Positions 1 to 11,200 of a stretch of 64,000 bases of DNA are shown piece after piece (positions within the stretch are counted from its first letter, which is position 1; each line of letters starts with the position of its first letter). The DNA is from Trichoplax adhaerens (taxonomy: Eukaryota > Placozoa > Uniplacotomia > Trichoplacea > Trichoplacidae), in assembly GCF_000150275.1 (NCBI RefSeq), contig NW_002060987.1, positions 11,501 to 75,500 of the forward strand, written 5' to 3'. The notes beneath the pieces are model-generated. The model was given only the letters and a program-made list of their open reading frames with translations, did not search any database and was not told the DNA's origin. The translations under genes and the position numbers were made by a program.

Positions 1-1149
1 TAATCTCTCGATAAATTTCCGATATTTCCTGAAATAGCTATGTTTCCCAAATCGTCTACAGTGATATCTACTGCTGGCCATTGATATTTAGACGAAATAG
101 AAGCAGTTTGTAAGAAATACAAACTCGAGGGCATATTATTCCAGTCTTTACTCGGAGCATTTCCGTGGATAATTGGATCCAATGAAGGATGAACAATATC
201 TAAAACCTTTCCGTCCGATCCCGGATGCCAAACTTCTTTAAACCGATCAGATAATAGATATTTGTCTACGGCTTCGTTAAAAGTTATATAGGATAAATCA
301 TCTTTCGTAACAATTCCTTCGGATTGGAGTAAGGAGTCGCCGCATACCTTTCTTTCCCCTCGCAAACGTAACAAATCTGATATCGCCCGTCTGATTTCTG
401 CCTCCTTGTATTTTTCTGCATTTTGTAACTCTTGCTTCCATTTTTCACAATATTTGAAGATCTTACTCTCCCAGTCAACCTTTGCCATACAAGCATCTTT
501 GATAGCCACGACATTAGAATTATTACTAGGGATTCGCCAAGTATCTATAAATACCCGGATAAGGTATCTGGCTAATTCAGGATCTTCGTAGAAAGTCGGC
601 TCCATCATAGGATGATGTTGGTAATTTCCTTGCAATTTAAGAAGATAATGCACTACATCATAACATTGACCACGACAAGCCCCGCGGAAACCTTGATAGT
701 TCCGGACAGAAACATCTACACCAATCGCTACCAGTTTTTCAAGTGAGTTCAGGCTTCCGTGGTGACATGCCCATCTCCATGCGTATTCATCTTTAACGCC
801 AATAATTTCTTTCCCAATATTTTTCCGGAATATTTTCACTCATATCAAATCTAAAAGCTAACATGGTGAAATTGACCCTCGACGTCTTTTCCATGTAAGG
901 CAGAATACGACTTGACATAAAATCGAATAAAGGTTCTGCTTCGCTACTATATTCATCTTCACTGAATCTGAAAAAGTTAATCCACTCACCATCGTCATCT
1001 ATATCTATATCAAATAATTTCGCTATTTCCTTTTTGCGTTCTTCTGAAGATTCATCGAAGAATTGTTCTATTTCTGTTATGGTTTCTTCTTCAATGCTAT
1101 CGAAGTCTCCATATTTCATGTTTTCCATTAATTCTTTTACTTCTTCCAT
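1..1149 (-). pseudogene. Ankyrin-like/DUF4246 protein, copy 1 (partial, frameshifted)
   Basis: This is the near-duplicate of the gene at 4152-6011. It begins with ATG at 1149 and runs off the left edge, so its C-terminal third (the DUF4246 core) lies outside the window. Bases 1-890 match 4849 onward with only about ten differences by eye, while roughly 895-1010 are strongly diverged and five codons shorter. An extra T at about 810-813, where copy 2 has one T fewer in a T/C run, shifts the frame after about 112 residues and ends translation within a few codons. Beyond that point the copy 2 frame stays open to the window edge. It is therefore either a young pseudogene or an intact gene with a sequencing error; resequencing that run decides. 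No introns are visible. Confidence 0.75.
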
Positions 1150-3177
1150 TTTGTGTCAAATAATAGGCCAATCTATACTTACTGTCGCTTAAAAATCTCT
1201 GAGTATATCACTAAAACTTCTAGCTATAACAATAAACTTTTCCTGCATAACCATGGAAATGCATTAGTCCAACTGACAAACAGGACCGCATGGCCTTCAG
1301 TTTTAGTTAGTAATCAAATAACAGTTATTTATAATCCATTAATAATTAATAATATGTAAAGTACTGCATACTAATTCGGTGTGATACCTCACTTACTTAG
1401 CACGCTATACAGTGCAGGCTCATAACTGTATTTATCAGCTCAACCTGTTGAGCATAATTAATAATGTAGTAACACTAGCTGAACACGCCCCATGCCATAC
1501 GAATGAAAGTTCTGATATTATCAAGAAGTTAATGTTATGCAGATGCATAAGAAGTATCTTGAGTGGAATTGAAATCTAATTTCAATAATAACTTGTAGCA
1601 TTTAACTATGGCGTTATTTTCTTCAGCAATATAGTTATACAAATTAAGAAATATTAACGTAAAAAATAGCTGTTTGAGCACAGTGAGGGATTCTATCACA
1701 CCTTAATTAATGACTACGAATTCAGCTATTAAGACCAGTACTCAGTTCTGCCTTAGGCAAATTTACTAATTCAAGACTTAGGGTTTTGCTAACTTCTGTA
1801 GTGCGGTATAGCAATGCCAAGTGATTGTAAAATTAGCAATAAACAATTACTTCAAACTTATAGTTTTTACTTAGATCAAAGACTTTCATAGAGTTTTTAC
1901 GAGTGAATAACGACCATACTGTATACAGAAACAAAATTACTTTTTTCAATCAGTGCCAAATGAGAATAGGATGCTTTTTATTTCAATCTAAAGCATCTTT
2001 AGGGTTTCCGTTTTCATATAATGTTGTATCATTCATACATGCAAATATATTTTGAACCAGCATCAAAAGTGTGCTTCAAAAATGTTATTTTCAGGAAGAT
2101 CTGAGATATTTCTAGATTTGAAATTGAAATCGCATTTCTGAATCGGCACCGAGTGAAGAATTGAAATAGGCAATATTCTATTCAAATCTATGCGTAGACC
2201 GGCCTACTACTCTTCTACAGAGCTTTACTATTTATCTCGATAATACCTTCTAAATCCATTGCTAACACGAAATTCCATTGTCATAGTTTATAGCAACGGA
2301 TACACTAGTAGGAAGTACGGTATTTCGCCATAAAATATTGATCCGAATAATAAATGGCTATATTACAAATTAAATTCAGTCTTTCGTATACTGTATTTTG
2401 TATCCAAGCTTATAGGATTTATGCTACATTGTAATAATTACGTATAATCAAACATTAAATTAAATCATGCACGTGCAGTGCATGCATTGGTCCTCAATCA
2501 ACCATCGGCTAAGAATCGAAGTACTCAACTTGTTGTAAACATCAATAATTATTTAATAAATCATTAGTGGCCATTTTCTTATCAGAAATAGTTACTTTTT
2601 ATAAAATATGTAAGATTTCACTCCAAATATTTATAGTTATCAATTGAGTTTACAGACTGTGAAGAACAAGCATACGATATATTAGCACATAAATCAATGT
2701 AATACTACTAATATCAACTAATGTAGCGACCAAATAGCCAACCACGAATTAGATAATAAAATTTCTCTTGAATCTTGGTGACAATTTAACAGCTTAACTA
2801 TTAAGAATTGTTACGCCAAACTTTTTCCACATCACTAAGAAAAATGGAAAGCTAAGAGCTATACTGTGTTACAGTACATTAAGGTAACTGGAAAACTCTT
2901 ATTACGTATATCACTAAATAGTACCATATGTACTGCTATAAAACTAATATTGCGTTAACATGCTTCACGGTATTACAGAACAGTACAGTAAATTATCGTA
3001 TAGCAACTAAGTACAATAACGACGCCTACATGAATGTCGTATTATTACATTAGTGCTGCATTAGGAACGACGATTTATCATTTGTCCAATATGTTTGTAT
3101 CATGATTGTACTGTAAGTAAAACAAGGATCGAGTAGAAAGAGCATCAAGTACTGTAGCCTCAATATTAGTTACCATT
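1150..3177. other. Gene-free spacer upstream of DUF4246 copy 1
   Basis: About 2 kb of AT-rich DNA with scattered single GTACAGTA-like words. No open frame with recognisable protein similarity, no tRNA and no clear repeat array is visible. The equivalent spacer upstream of copy 2 (6012-8230) has almost the same length, but I could not align the two by eye. Confidence 0.5.
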
Positions 3178-3469
3178 TGAGCCATTTATCTAGAATTCAT
3201 GCTAAAATTATTATAATTATCGTTACCCGAGTGAATGAACATTACTTCTTGCTATGTAACAATCTACAACAGATACATCATCCTCTATATAGTATATTGC
3301 CGCCTTTCTGGGCATAGTACAGTTATCACTTGAACCATTTATCTAGAAATCATGGTAAAATTATTACAATTATCATTACCCGAGTTAGTGAACATTACTT
3401 CTTACTAAGTTATAATCTGCAATAGATACCGAACCTCTAACACCTATTTCTGGGTATAGGGTTGTCTTA
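3178..3469. repeat. Two-copy tandem duplication (~155 bp) over an old KDM1A 3' end
   Basis: Two adjacent units, about 3178-3332 and 3333-3469, share the words CATTTATCTAGAA, AAAATTATTA, TTACCCGAGT and GAACATTACTTCTT in the same order with about 15-20% mismatch. Each unit ends in sequence resembling the region just after the KDM1A stop codon (8230-8290). The duplication therefore includes the pseudogene's 3' end, and it happened after that fragment arrived here. Confidence 0.7.
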
Positions 3470-3685
3470 TAAACTGTGCTGCAATTCTTCCAGCTTTACT
3501 ATCAAGAAGATTTATCACTGATAACCCCCTTTCAGCATCGGTTCTAGGACAATTTTCTCCTGGGCAGCTGTTGAAGCAATAGGTGAAACAGGTGTTGCTA
3601 ATACGTCATAGTCAGCACCGAAAGTAAGAACTAAATACTGTACTATACCATGAGTAAGATCCTTCCGTCGAAGGTCATTGATCTG
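3440..3685 (-). pseudogene. Decayed fragment of the last KDM1A exon
   Basis: On the minus strand this stretch reads GADYDVLATPVSPIAST, then a gap and stop, then KAGRIAAQFIRQP. It parallels [17 protein letters not shown] and [13 protein letters not shown] of the intact last KDM1A exon (8261-8587). The FAD-contacting segment between them ([18 protein letters not shown] in the intact gene) has been deleted or scrambled, and a stop codon interrupts the frame. Similarity fades past about 3685, near the sequence GTAAGATCC shared with the intact gene. It is a non-functional relic. Its position relative to DUF4246 copy 1 mirrors that of KDM1A relative to copy 2, implying a segmental duplication. Confidence 0.8.
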
Positions 3686-4151
3686 TTTGGTTGATTCATA
3701 CGATTTGTTCCCTGCATCGACCTAAAATTATCTTTTTGTTTGCATTTTATGCATGGTATCGTTAACAATATTTCTTCGCTTTCCAACGCTGTTGGATGGA
3801 ATTTTGAAGAATAAATCAGATCGCTGATTATCATTTTTCCTTTTTATTTTAGGGTTTATTAGAAGGAGACCATCGACTCATAGTGTAAACAGTCACATAG
3901 TCAAGTATTCAGTTTCAATTTTCTTTCAAATTTATTACCAGAGTCTGCTCGAGACTAATAAATGGATACATATCACAGCCATTAAATTCTTAAGTCCACG
4001 TTTAAACGGATTTAAAATGATGGTAAAACAATGTTTCATTATATTTATAGCACTAATTTTACTAATACAGTTTACTATAACAATCAATTCTTTGCTATTT
4101 ACATATTTTGTGGAACGACTGCCTTATCTAAAAAGTTTCATCTAAAGGAAA
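3686..4151. other. Spacer between the KDM1A relic and the DUF4246 copy 2 stop
   Basis: About 470 bases of AT-rich sequence. It probably includes the 3' untranslated region of the gene at 4152-6011, which is transcribed leftward. Nothing else is recognisable. Confidence 0.4.
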
Positions 4152-6011
4152 TTAATGTTCACACAGACTTATAGTCTCGTCATAGTTTGCCTGTAAAAGT
4201 ACCTTTTTTCTTTCTTCTATTATCTTCTCGAAATGGGCCATATCGTATAAAGGAGGACTATTATCCTTTTTTTCTGAAATATGGTTTGCGGGGTCTACTA
4301 AAAAATAACAGAGTATCCTTCTCATTCCATCTGATTTTGCGGTGAATGGTAATACCTTATGTTGATATTTGTTAAAGAATACGATACATCTGCCTTTTTT
4401 AGCTTGTAACGATCCAATTGGCTTGATTGTCGATTCGCTGTCATGTACATCATTTATCTCTGCAACTGGGTCATGGAAATTCTGTTGATAAGACGTCAAA
4501 TCTTCGAATTCGTCAATCCATTTCCTAAATGCCAATCTTGACGTATATATTCCTTGAATATCGGTATAACATACAGCACTGGCAACTATTTTTTCATTTG
4601 TTGTTCCTTCCACATGCCAACTTCCACCTGGGTATGATTCTCCCTTTTTTAACCTTATTTCTGCGATTTTAACGATGACTTGAAGTTTTCTATTTCGAAG
4701 GCTTATTTTATTATGTTTAGAATCATCTTCATCATATGAACGCTTTCTGGATGATTGGTAATAACAATCATTTGCGTTTAAAACATCTTCAAAAGCGGGC
4801 AGTACATCTTTTAATGAGGAAGTTATTGAATCGTAAATGGCCTTGTCTAAATCTCTCGATAAATTTCCGATGTTTCCTGAGATAGCTATGTTTCCCAAAT
4901 CGTCTACAGTGACATCTACTGCTGGCCATTGATATTTAGACGAAATAGAAGCAGTTTGTAAGAAATACAAACTCGAGGGCATATTATTCCAGTCTTTACT
5001 CGGAGCAATTCCGTGGATAATAGGATCCAATGAAGGATGAACAATATCTAAAACCTTTCCGTCCGATCCCGGATGCCAAACTTCTTTAAACCGATCAGAT
5101 AATAGATATTTGTCTACGGCTTCGTTAAAAGTTATATAGGATAAATCATCTTTCGTAACAATTCCTTCGGATTGGAGTAAGGAGTCGCCGCATACCTTTC
5201 TTTCCCCTCGCAAACGTAACAAATCTGATATCGCCCGTCTGATTTCTGCCTCCTTGTATTTTTCTGCATTTTGTAACTCTTGCTTCCATTTTTCACAATA
5301 TTTGAAGATTTTACTCTCCCAGTCAACCTTTGCCATACAAGCATCTTTGATAGCCACGACATTAGAATTATTACTAGGGATTCGCCAAGTATCTATAAAT
5401 ACCCGGATAAGGTATCTGGCTAATTCAGGATCTTCGTAGAAAGTCGGCTCCATCATAGGATGATGTTGGTAATTTCCTTGCAATTGAAGAAGATAATGCA
5501 CTACATCATAACATTGACCACGACAAGCCCAGCGGAAACCTTGATAGTTCCGGACAGAAACATCTACACCAATCGCTACCAGTTTTTCAAGTGAGTTCAG
5601 GCTTCCGTGGTGACATGCCCATCTCCATGCGTATTCATCTTTAACGCCAATAATTTCTTCCCAATATTTTTTCGGAATATTTTCACTCATATCAAATCTA
5701 AAAGCTAACATGGTGAAATTGACCCTCGACGTCTTTTCCATACGCGGTAGAATACGACTATTTATAAAATTGATTACAGATTCTATAGCCCTACTGTAAC
5801 TGGTACCGTTGTAGGTATCTGTGCACTCTTTGAAAAAGATGATCCACCCATCATCATCTTCAATATCTATATCAAATAAATCTGCTATTTCCTTTTTGCG
5901 TTCTTCTGAAGATTCATCGAAGAATTGTTCTACTCCCTTCAGGCTTTCTTCTTCAATGCTATCCAACTCTCCATATTTCATGTTTTCAATCAATTCTTTT
6001 ACTTGTTCCAT
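4152..6011 (-). CDS. Ankyrin-like/DUF4246 protein, predicted dioxygenase fold, copy 2
   Basis: An intact single-exon frame of 619 residues. Residues 1-110 are acidic and helical. Residues about 120-175 resemble two degenerate ankyrin repeats (DEYAWRWACHHGSLNSLEKL, then FRWACRGQCYDVVHYLL). The C-terminal part, from about 300, matches the DUF4246 family as I remember it, including WPAVDV, SYPGGSWHVEG (about residue 465), SRLAFR, GRCIVFFNKYQHKV (about 549) and RRILCYFLVDP. The spacing of His-Val-Glu, a later His and a downstream Arg resembles the metal and 2-oxoglutarate ligands of Fe(II)/2OG dioxygenases; catalysis is inference and no substrate is known. The family is best known from fungi. Lack of introns among intron-rich neighbours suggests retroposition or horizontal acquisition. 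A second copy lies at 1-1149. Confidence 0.82.
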   Translation of the reverse strand: MEQVKELIENMKYGELDSIEEESLKGVEQFFDESSEERKKEIADLFDIDIEDDDGWIIFFKECTDTYNGTSYSRAIESVINFINSRILPRMEKTSRVNFTMLAFRFDMSENIPKKYWEEIIGVKDEYAWRWACHHGSLNSLEKLVAIGVDVSVRNYQGFRWACRGQCYDVVHYLLQLQGNYQHHPMMEPTFYEDPELARYLIRVFIDTWRIPSNNSNVVAIKDACMAKVDWESKIFKYCEKWKQELQNAEKYKEAEIRRAISDLLRLRGERKVCGDSLLQSEGIVTKDDLSYITFNEAVDKYLLSDRFKEVWHPGSDGKVLDIVHPSLDPIIHGIAPSKDWNNMPSSLYFLQTASISSKYQWPAVDVTVDDLGNIAISGNIGNLSRDLDKAIYDSITSSLKDVLPAFEDVLNANDCYYQSSRKRSYDEDDSKHNKISLRNRKLQVIVKIAEIRLKKGESYPGGSWHVEGTTNEKIVASAVCYTDIQGIYTSRLAFRKWIDEFEDLTSYQQNFHDPVAEINDVHDSESTIKPIGSLQAKKGRCIVFFNKYQHKVLPFTAKSDGMRRILCYFLVDPANHISEKKDNSPPLYDMAHFEKIIEERKKVLLQANYDETISLCEH

Positions 6012-8260
6012 TTTGTATCCAGCAACAAAAACAATTTCAGTGAAGATGATAACCTAGATAGCGCTTAAAACTCTCTTAACTTGATGCAGTTTATAGGTGC
6101 AATTAGAAGCAAAGATGAAATTTATTTTGCTGCTTAAACCATTGAAATGAGTCAGTTTGCAACTAGCAGATACTGTATACTGTACAGTACTGCATAGTAC
6201 AGTATAGAGTACAGTACTATACACGGTATACAGTACAGTATGTACTGTACTGGACTGGAGTGGATGGTACTGTATACTGTACTGTACAGCAACTAACGAA
6301 TAAAATAAATGATGCAGGCTGGATCATGCCAGCATCGTTATTTGGAGTTAATTACCCTAACTGCGTACGCAACCCTAACCCTAAAAAATCTCCCGCAAAA
6401 ATAGGCTGACAGATTCCGTAAATTCCAACGTTTTTAAGTCATCGTACAAAATACAGTACTGTACAGAGTCTTGTAGTAACAACTACAGTATTAGCTACTC
6501 AACTATCAAACTATCCAGAAAGTTTTGTTTGCTGAATGTTGAAAACTCTATTGTTATCTATTTCCATACGCTTATGACCAACTGTACATTCTGTACAGTA
6601 CAGTATAGTAGCTAGAGATAAGCATTTTTTTAGTAAAAGAGTAATACGCACCCGGTCTTCTACCATATACAGTACTGTACTGTGCTTTATTAGCTCTGAA
6701 TATACGCGTATATGAATTATAATTGAAATAAAAATAGGCTGCTTTACTCATAACATTATTATAAAATAGCTGTTTACTAGCAAATCTCATTTAATCGATT
6801 TCATAGGAAATTAAAGTGCTATATAAAGTTGGGATTATATTGTTGGCCTAATTCTGTGTTCTTAGAAATTGTACTTCGGCTGGATATATAATATAAGTTA
6901 TAATATAACACAGACCTCTGCTCTATCTACCGCACGGAAGTAAAGTGTAAATAACAGAAAATACTTACAGTATTATTTTCTGTGTTAGTAAGAGCCAATA
7001 TCATAAGATGAGAATAAGCAAGCTAGAATTGCTCTATTACGAAATTCATCGGGTAGTAATGTCTATAATAGACGAGATGATTTAAATGATCTTCGAACAC
7101 AATTATTTATTCGTCTACATTGGTAGCAAAGTCTTAATAATCTCTAATTAGAGATTAGCATCGGGAGGGTCAATTTGGTGTAATGTGTTTATGTACGTAC
7201 ACTTGTTCATTTTATCGCGCGTTAGCATAGAAAGTATTTCAGTACTTCAATATTCTTTCGGAAATAACTCGCGCGACACTGTCTAAAATCTATCGAATGT
7301 CACGTAGAATGTATAATAAGTATAATAAAAAAAATATTTCCTAAACGCTTAGAAATATGGACTTGCAATTTAAATGAGTCAGACCATCGATGAATAATCA
7401 AGATTCATAATTTCTTCAGAATATTAAATAATAAATTTATGCAGAAAATAATCATGTAAAATACTTTGGATACCGTTAATTAGAATGGATACCGAACGTT
7501 TTTACAACATTTAAAGCCACGTATAGTTATCTACTCCTATAATGTGACTACTGTACTTAATTCGTTAACTAAACTCCATTTAAAGTATACTCTGAGATAT
7601 TAGCTCATTAGATTGATTTCAAATATCGAAAATGTTTATTTTGATTGCGCAATTTCACACAGTGAACTTACTATGTGTAAATTAAGAAAATCGAAATCTT
7701 CCCAGTACTACTTTAACGAAATTGGAAACATAAATAAGCTACAAAATAGAACTGCCCATAGCTAGCCTTGTCGCAATACACATAGGAACGTGTATACAAG
7801 CATATGTGCTTGCTGAAAAAGGAAATCTGAAAACTTACTGTATCTACTCGTATATTAACAGGTCAGGATAAAGCATTGGGATTAGATTATTTTATATCAG
7901 ATCATATGTCGCCAAGGCTACCCTTTAAATATCGTGGGCATTTTAAAGCTTTATCGTTTGTTGAATATGTCCGATGGCAAACAACATTATTCGACAACGG
8001 AAATTATGAAGGAGCCTCGATGATATAGTTAATATATAAACCTTATCTAGAAGACAATATAATTAGTTATCACCGTACTTGTACAGAAATAACAGAATGG
8101 CTAGGTAAAATGTAATTTCTATACTTACAATGATATCTACATTGATCGGCATTTTCAAAGTCAAAAAAAATGTACATGAAATAGACCTTGAAGTATGAAC
8201 ATCCAATATGAATAACATTAATTTTAGATATCTAACAAGCTACAACAGGCATATCGTCCT
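6012..8260. other. Gene-free region with GTACAGTA repeats and telomere-like motifs
   Basis: Contains a cluster of GTACAGTAC/TACTGTA words at about 6170-6300, with scattered ones to 6690. Three CCCTAA hexamers lie at 6355-6360, 6373-6378 and 6379-6384. The rest is AT-rich with no supported coding frame. The right end should hold the 3' untranslated region of KDM1A. Confidence 0.5.
6172..6290. repeat. Self-complementary GTACAGTAC-type repeat cluster
   Basis: A dense run of overlapping TACTGTA, GTACAGTA and TATACTGTAC words that are palindromic or near-palindromic, so either strand can fold on itself. The same family recurs at about 14087-14560, 20905-21030, 40620-41265, 44590-44640 and 57125-57230. 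No coding capacity. Confidence 0.8.
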
Positions 8261-11200
8261 TTATACATTGCTGTCTTCCGGGGCATAGGGTTGTCCAATA
8301 AACTGATCTGTAATTCTTCCAGCTTCTCTTAAACCACTCAAAATCGCCCCATGTACCGTGGCAGGATAATTTCTACAAGTATGTTCACCAGCAAAAAAGA
8401 CTCGTGGCTGATTAGGACCTTTTTCAACAGTACCTAAAGGCGTTCGGTTTGCAGTTGTTGAAGCATTAGGTGAAACAGGTGATGCCATTATGTCATAATC
8501 TGCACCGGAAGCGTGAACCCCGACATATGAATAAGATCCTTTCGAAAAAGGGTCACTAAACCATCGTGAAATACAGGTTTCCTTTGGCTAGAATTGTAAT
8601 TATAATCAAGCATTATAATTATCGCAAAACAAGTTGATGTCTAAAAGGATTTCTAATAGCAGAACCTTACCTGCGGTACATTATTAGCACCAAAGATACC
8701 TTTCAGGATTGCTACGGTTCGAGCGACAATAGTATCGTCGGAAATGTTTTCAATCGCTTCAGCAGCTTCGCCAGCGATTAGAGCGATTAAAACTGGACTT
8801 CGTTTCGTTGACCAAAATAAGAAAAGCTCACCTCTATCGCTCGTACAGGAATTTACATGGCCAAATAAATTGCTTTTCGAGTTCCAGAATATGCTTTCGA
8901 AACACAGTACAACCTTCGTTCATTTGAGGTGCAGATACAATTAGTGACGGGGAAAATCATGTTCAAATAATACTATAAATTACGGTTATTAAGATGGTAC
9001 CTTGTTAAGATTTCCGTACCCAAGCCTCTTAATGCCATTTGTCTTCCATTCAGGAAGAGGAGGATTAAATTGTATTAAAGAAGGATTATACTTATAGATT
9101 CCCAGTGGAACAGTCATCAGGACAGCATCGCCGCAAAATTTAGTTGTAGTATTGTCACTGCCGCCACTTTCATAGTTTGACTGCGTTATGATTTCTACTC
9201 CTGAAATATTCACATAATAATGTCGGCTTTATCACGGAAGAGAAGTTGATGGATAGAGATACAAAACAGTGCCATAGTACTATAACTAGAGACAATTCTC
9301 ATTTTAAGGCTAAAATACCGTACCTCTTTCATTGTAATTGATATTTCTTACGGTTGTATTTAGCTTTATATTTAATCCATCAGCAAGGGCTTCAGGAACA
9401 CATGAATAGCCATTTTTTACAATCAAGTGAGCACCAGAAAATTCGAAATCATCATCTTGATCCCAATATTTCAGAGATAGCCTTTTTAGTGGACATGCAT
9501 TCGCAAACTCCAAATTGGCAAAATGCCAATTTAGTATTTGGCAGTCTCTTGGAGATAGGTACACATCACTAGCAAATGTAAAGGATGGTATTACTTATAC
9601 TTATCCAAACATAAGAACACTAAAAGACATCAAAATTTTTTATTTTGAATGTAACATAAATCGCAATTAAATCGTACCTTGGTGGGTTTGATTCCAAAAG
9701 AGATAATTTCTGTTGAATTTCCTGTTGTTTACTAAGAAGTGAATCATGCTCCTGGAAAAACAGAGACCATATGAGGCATAAATGAGAAATACTATCCAAG
9801 TGAAAGTGTAGCAGAAGCGTTGCTACACTGCTACAATTTCCCAATAAGACATAATCGAAACAAACTATCTGATGGTCTTTTTACCTTAAATAAAGATACT
9901 AATTCTCTAGCTTTGCTTCTAGCTTGAAATTCATTGTCAATACTGCTGTAAAAAATACCAATTCCTCAGCACTGATATCAGTATTTCAAGACTAGATTCC
10001 TTACTACCATAGCATTTTGAGTTAGCTAGCGATACCTTACAACTCACCTTGGCTGTTTCTTGGCATCAACACCAACGTGTTCTCTATGTATTTGAACGAT
10101 ATCAGTCTGCACAGTAATCAACTAAATATCACAAATGTAAGTAGCATTCGTATCAAGAATAGTATTATTCCAAGAATGAATATTAAGAAGAATTTCAAAT
10201 ACCTGTCTCTTGACAGCTAGACATTGGTCCTGCAGCTCATTGATTCTTTTATAATGTTGAATCAAATCTTCTTTCACTTGTCGCTCTCGAAGTCTAAAAT
10301 CGTTATCGATTATAGCTACTTAGTCATCCAAAAAAGCACAAGTACATTACAAATAATGCTGGATTTGTATGAGAAAACTAAGTAATGATAGCGCTAGATT
10401 CACACAGTATCTACTACTAACAGCCTTACAAAATTCAGTAATCAGTTTAATTTCTGTTTTCTAAGAGTATAAATATTACGTATACACACGATATCTAACC
10501 TCTATAAACAACATCATTGATCAATTATATTATCACGCATACAAAACTTAATTTTGTAATAGGATAATCAATTAAAGCTAAATATGCGTGCAGTTGAAAG
10601 AATATTCATTCTATTACTGTATTGATCATATAAAATAGTCTCTCAACCTATGCTGTTCAATTCAATGATTGATCAATGCAGTCCAAATGCTCAAAGGCAA
10701 CTTACTTAATCATAAGTTCTAAAGCTTCTCCTAAAGAAATTGGTTTATCGTCTACGCTATTAAAATCTATTTGATGGGACATATACGAAGTTGCTTCTAG
10801 TAAGCGATTGAATTCAGTTTCCACCATGTTATCTTTATCTTTGGGCACCAGAGAAGAGTAGGACTAATCAAATAGTTTAATACTTTATAAGTGTTGCATT
10901 CAACTATGACTGAATGAAATTAACGATTATTACTTACCATTTTCCCACTAGTTTCATAAAGTGGACAATCCTGCTTGATTCTTGATAATTCCATAGATAT
11001 CTGCTTAGATAAAATATCTATCGGATTTCCGCCTAAATATATGAACATATGCTACATTTATCAATTCTGCCATCAAATATGACATGCTACTGTACAAGGA
11101 TGATGAAATGATGTATCAATTATTTATTAAAAACTCGAAGATACCTAAGCCTGTTATAACCATGGCTCCAAGATCAGCAACCCAGCTTCCTTTAGAAAAC

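Noticed and set aside
5132-5362. A 76-codon minus-strand frame inside DUF4246 copy 2, repeated in copy 1 at 284-514
   Set aside because: It is preserved in both copies only because the DNA is nearly identical; it lies in a different frame within the real coding region.
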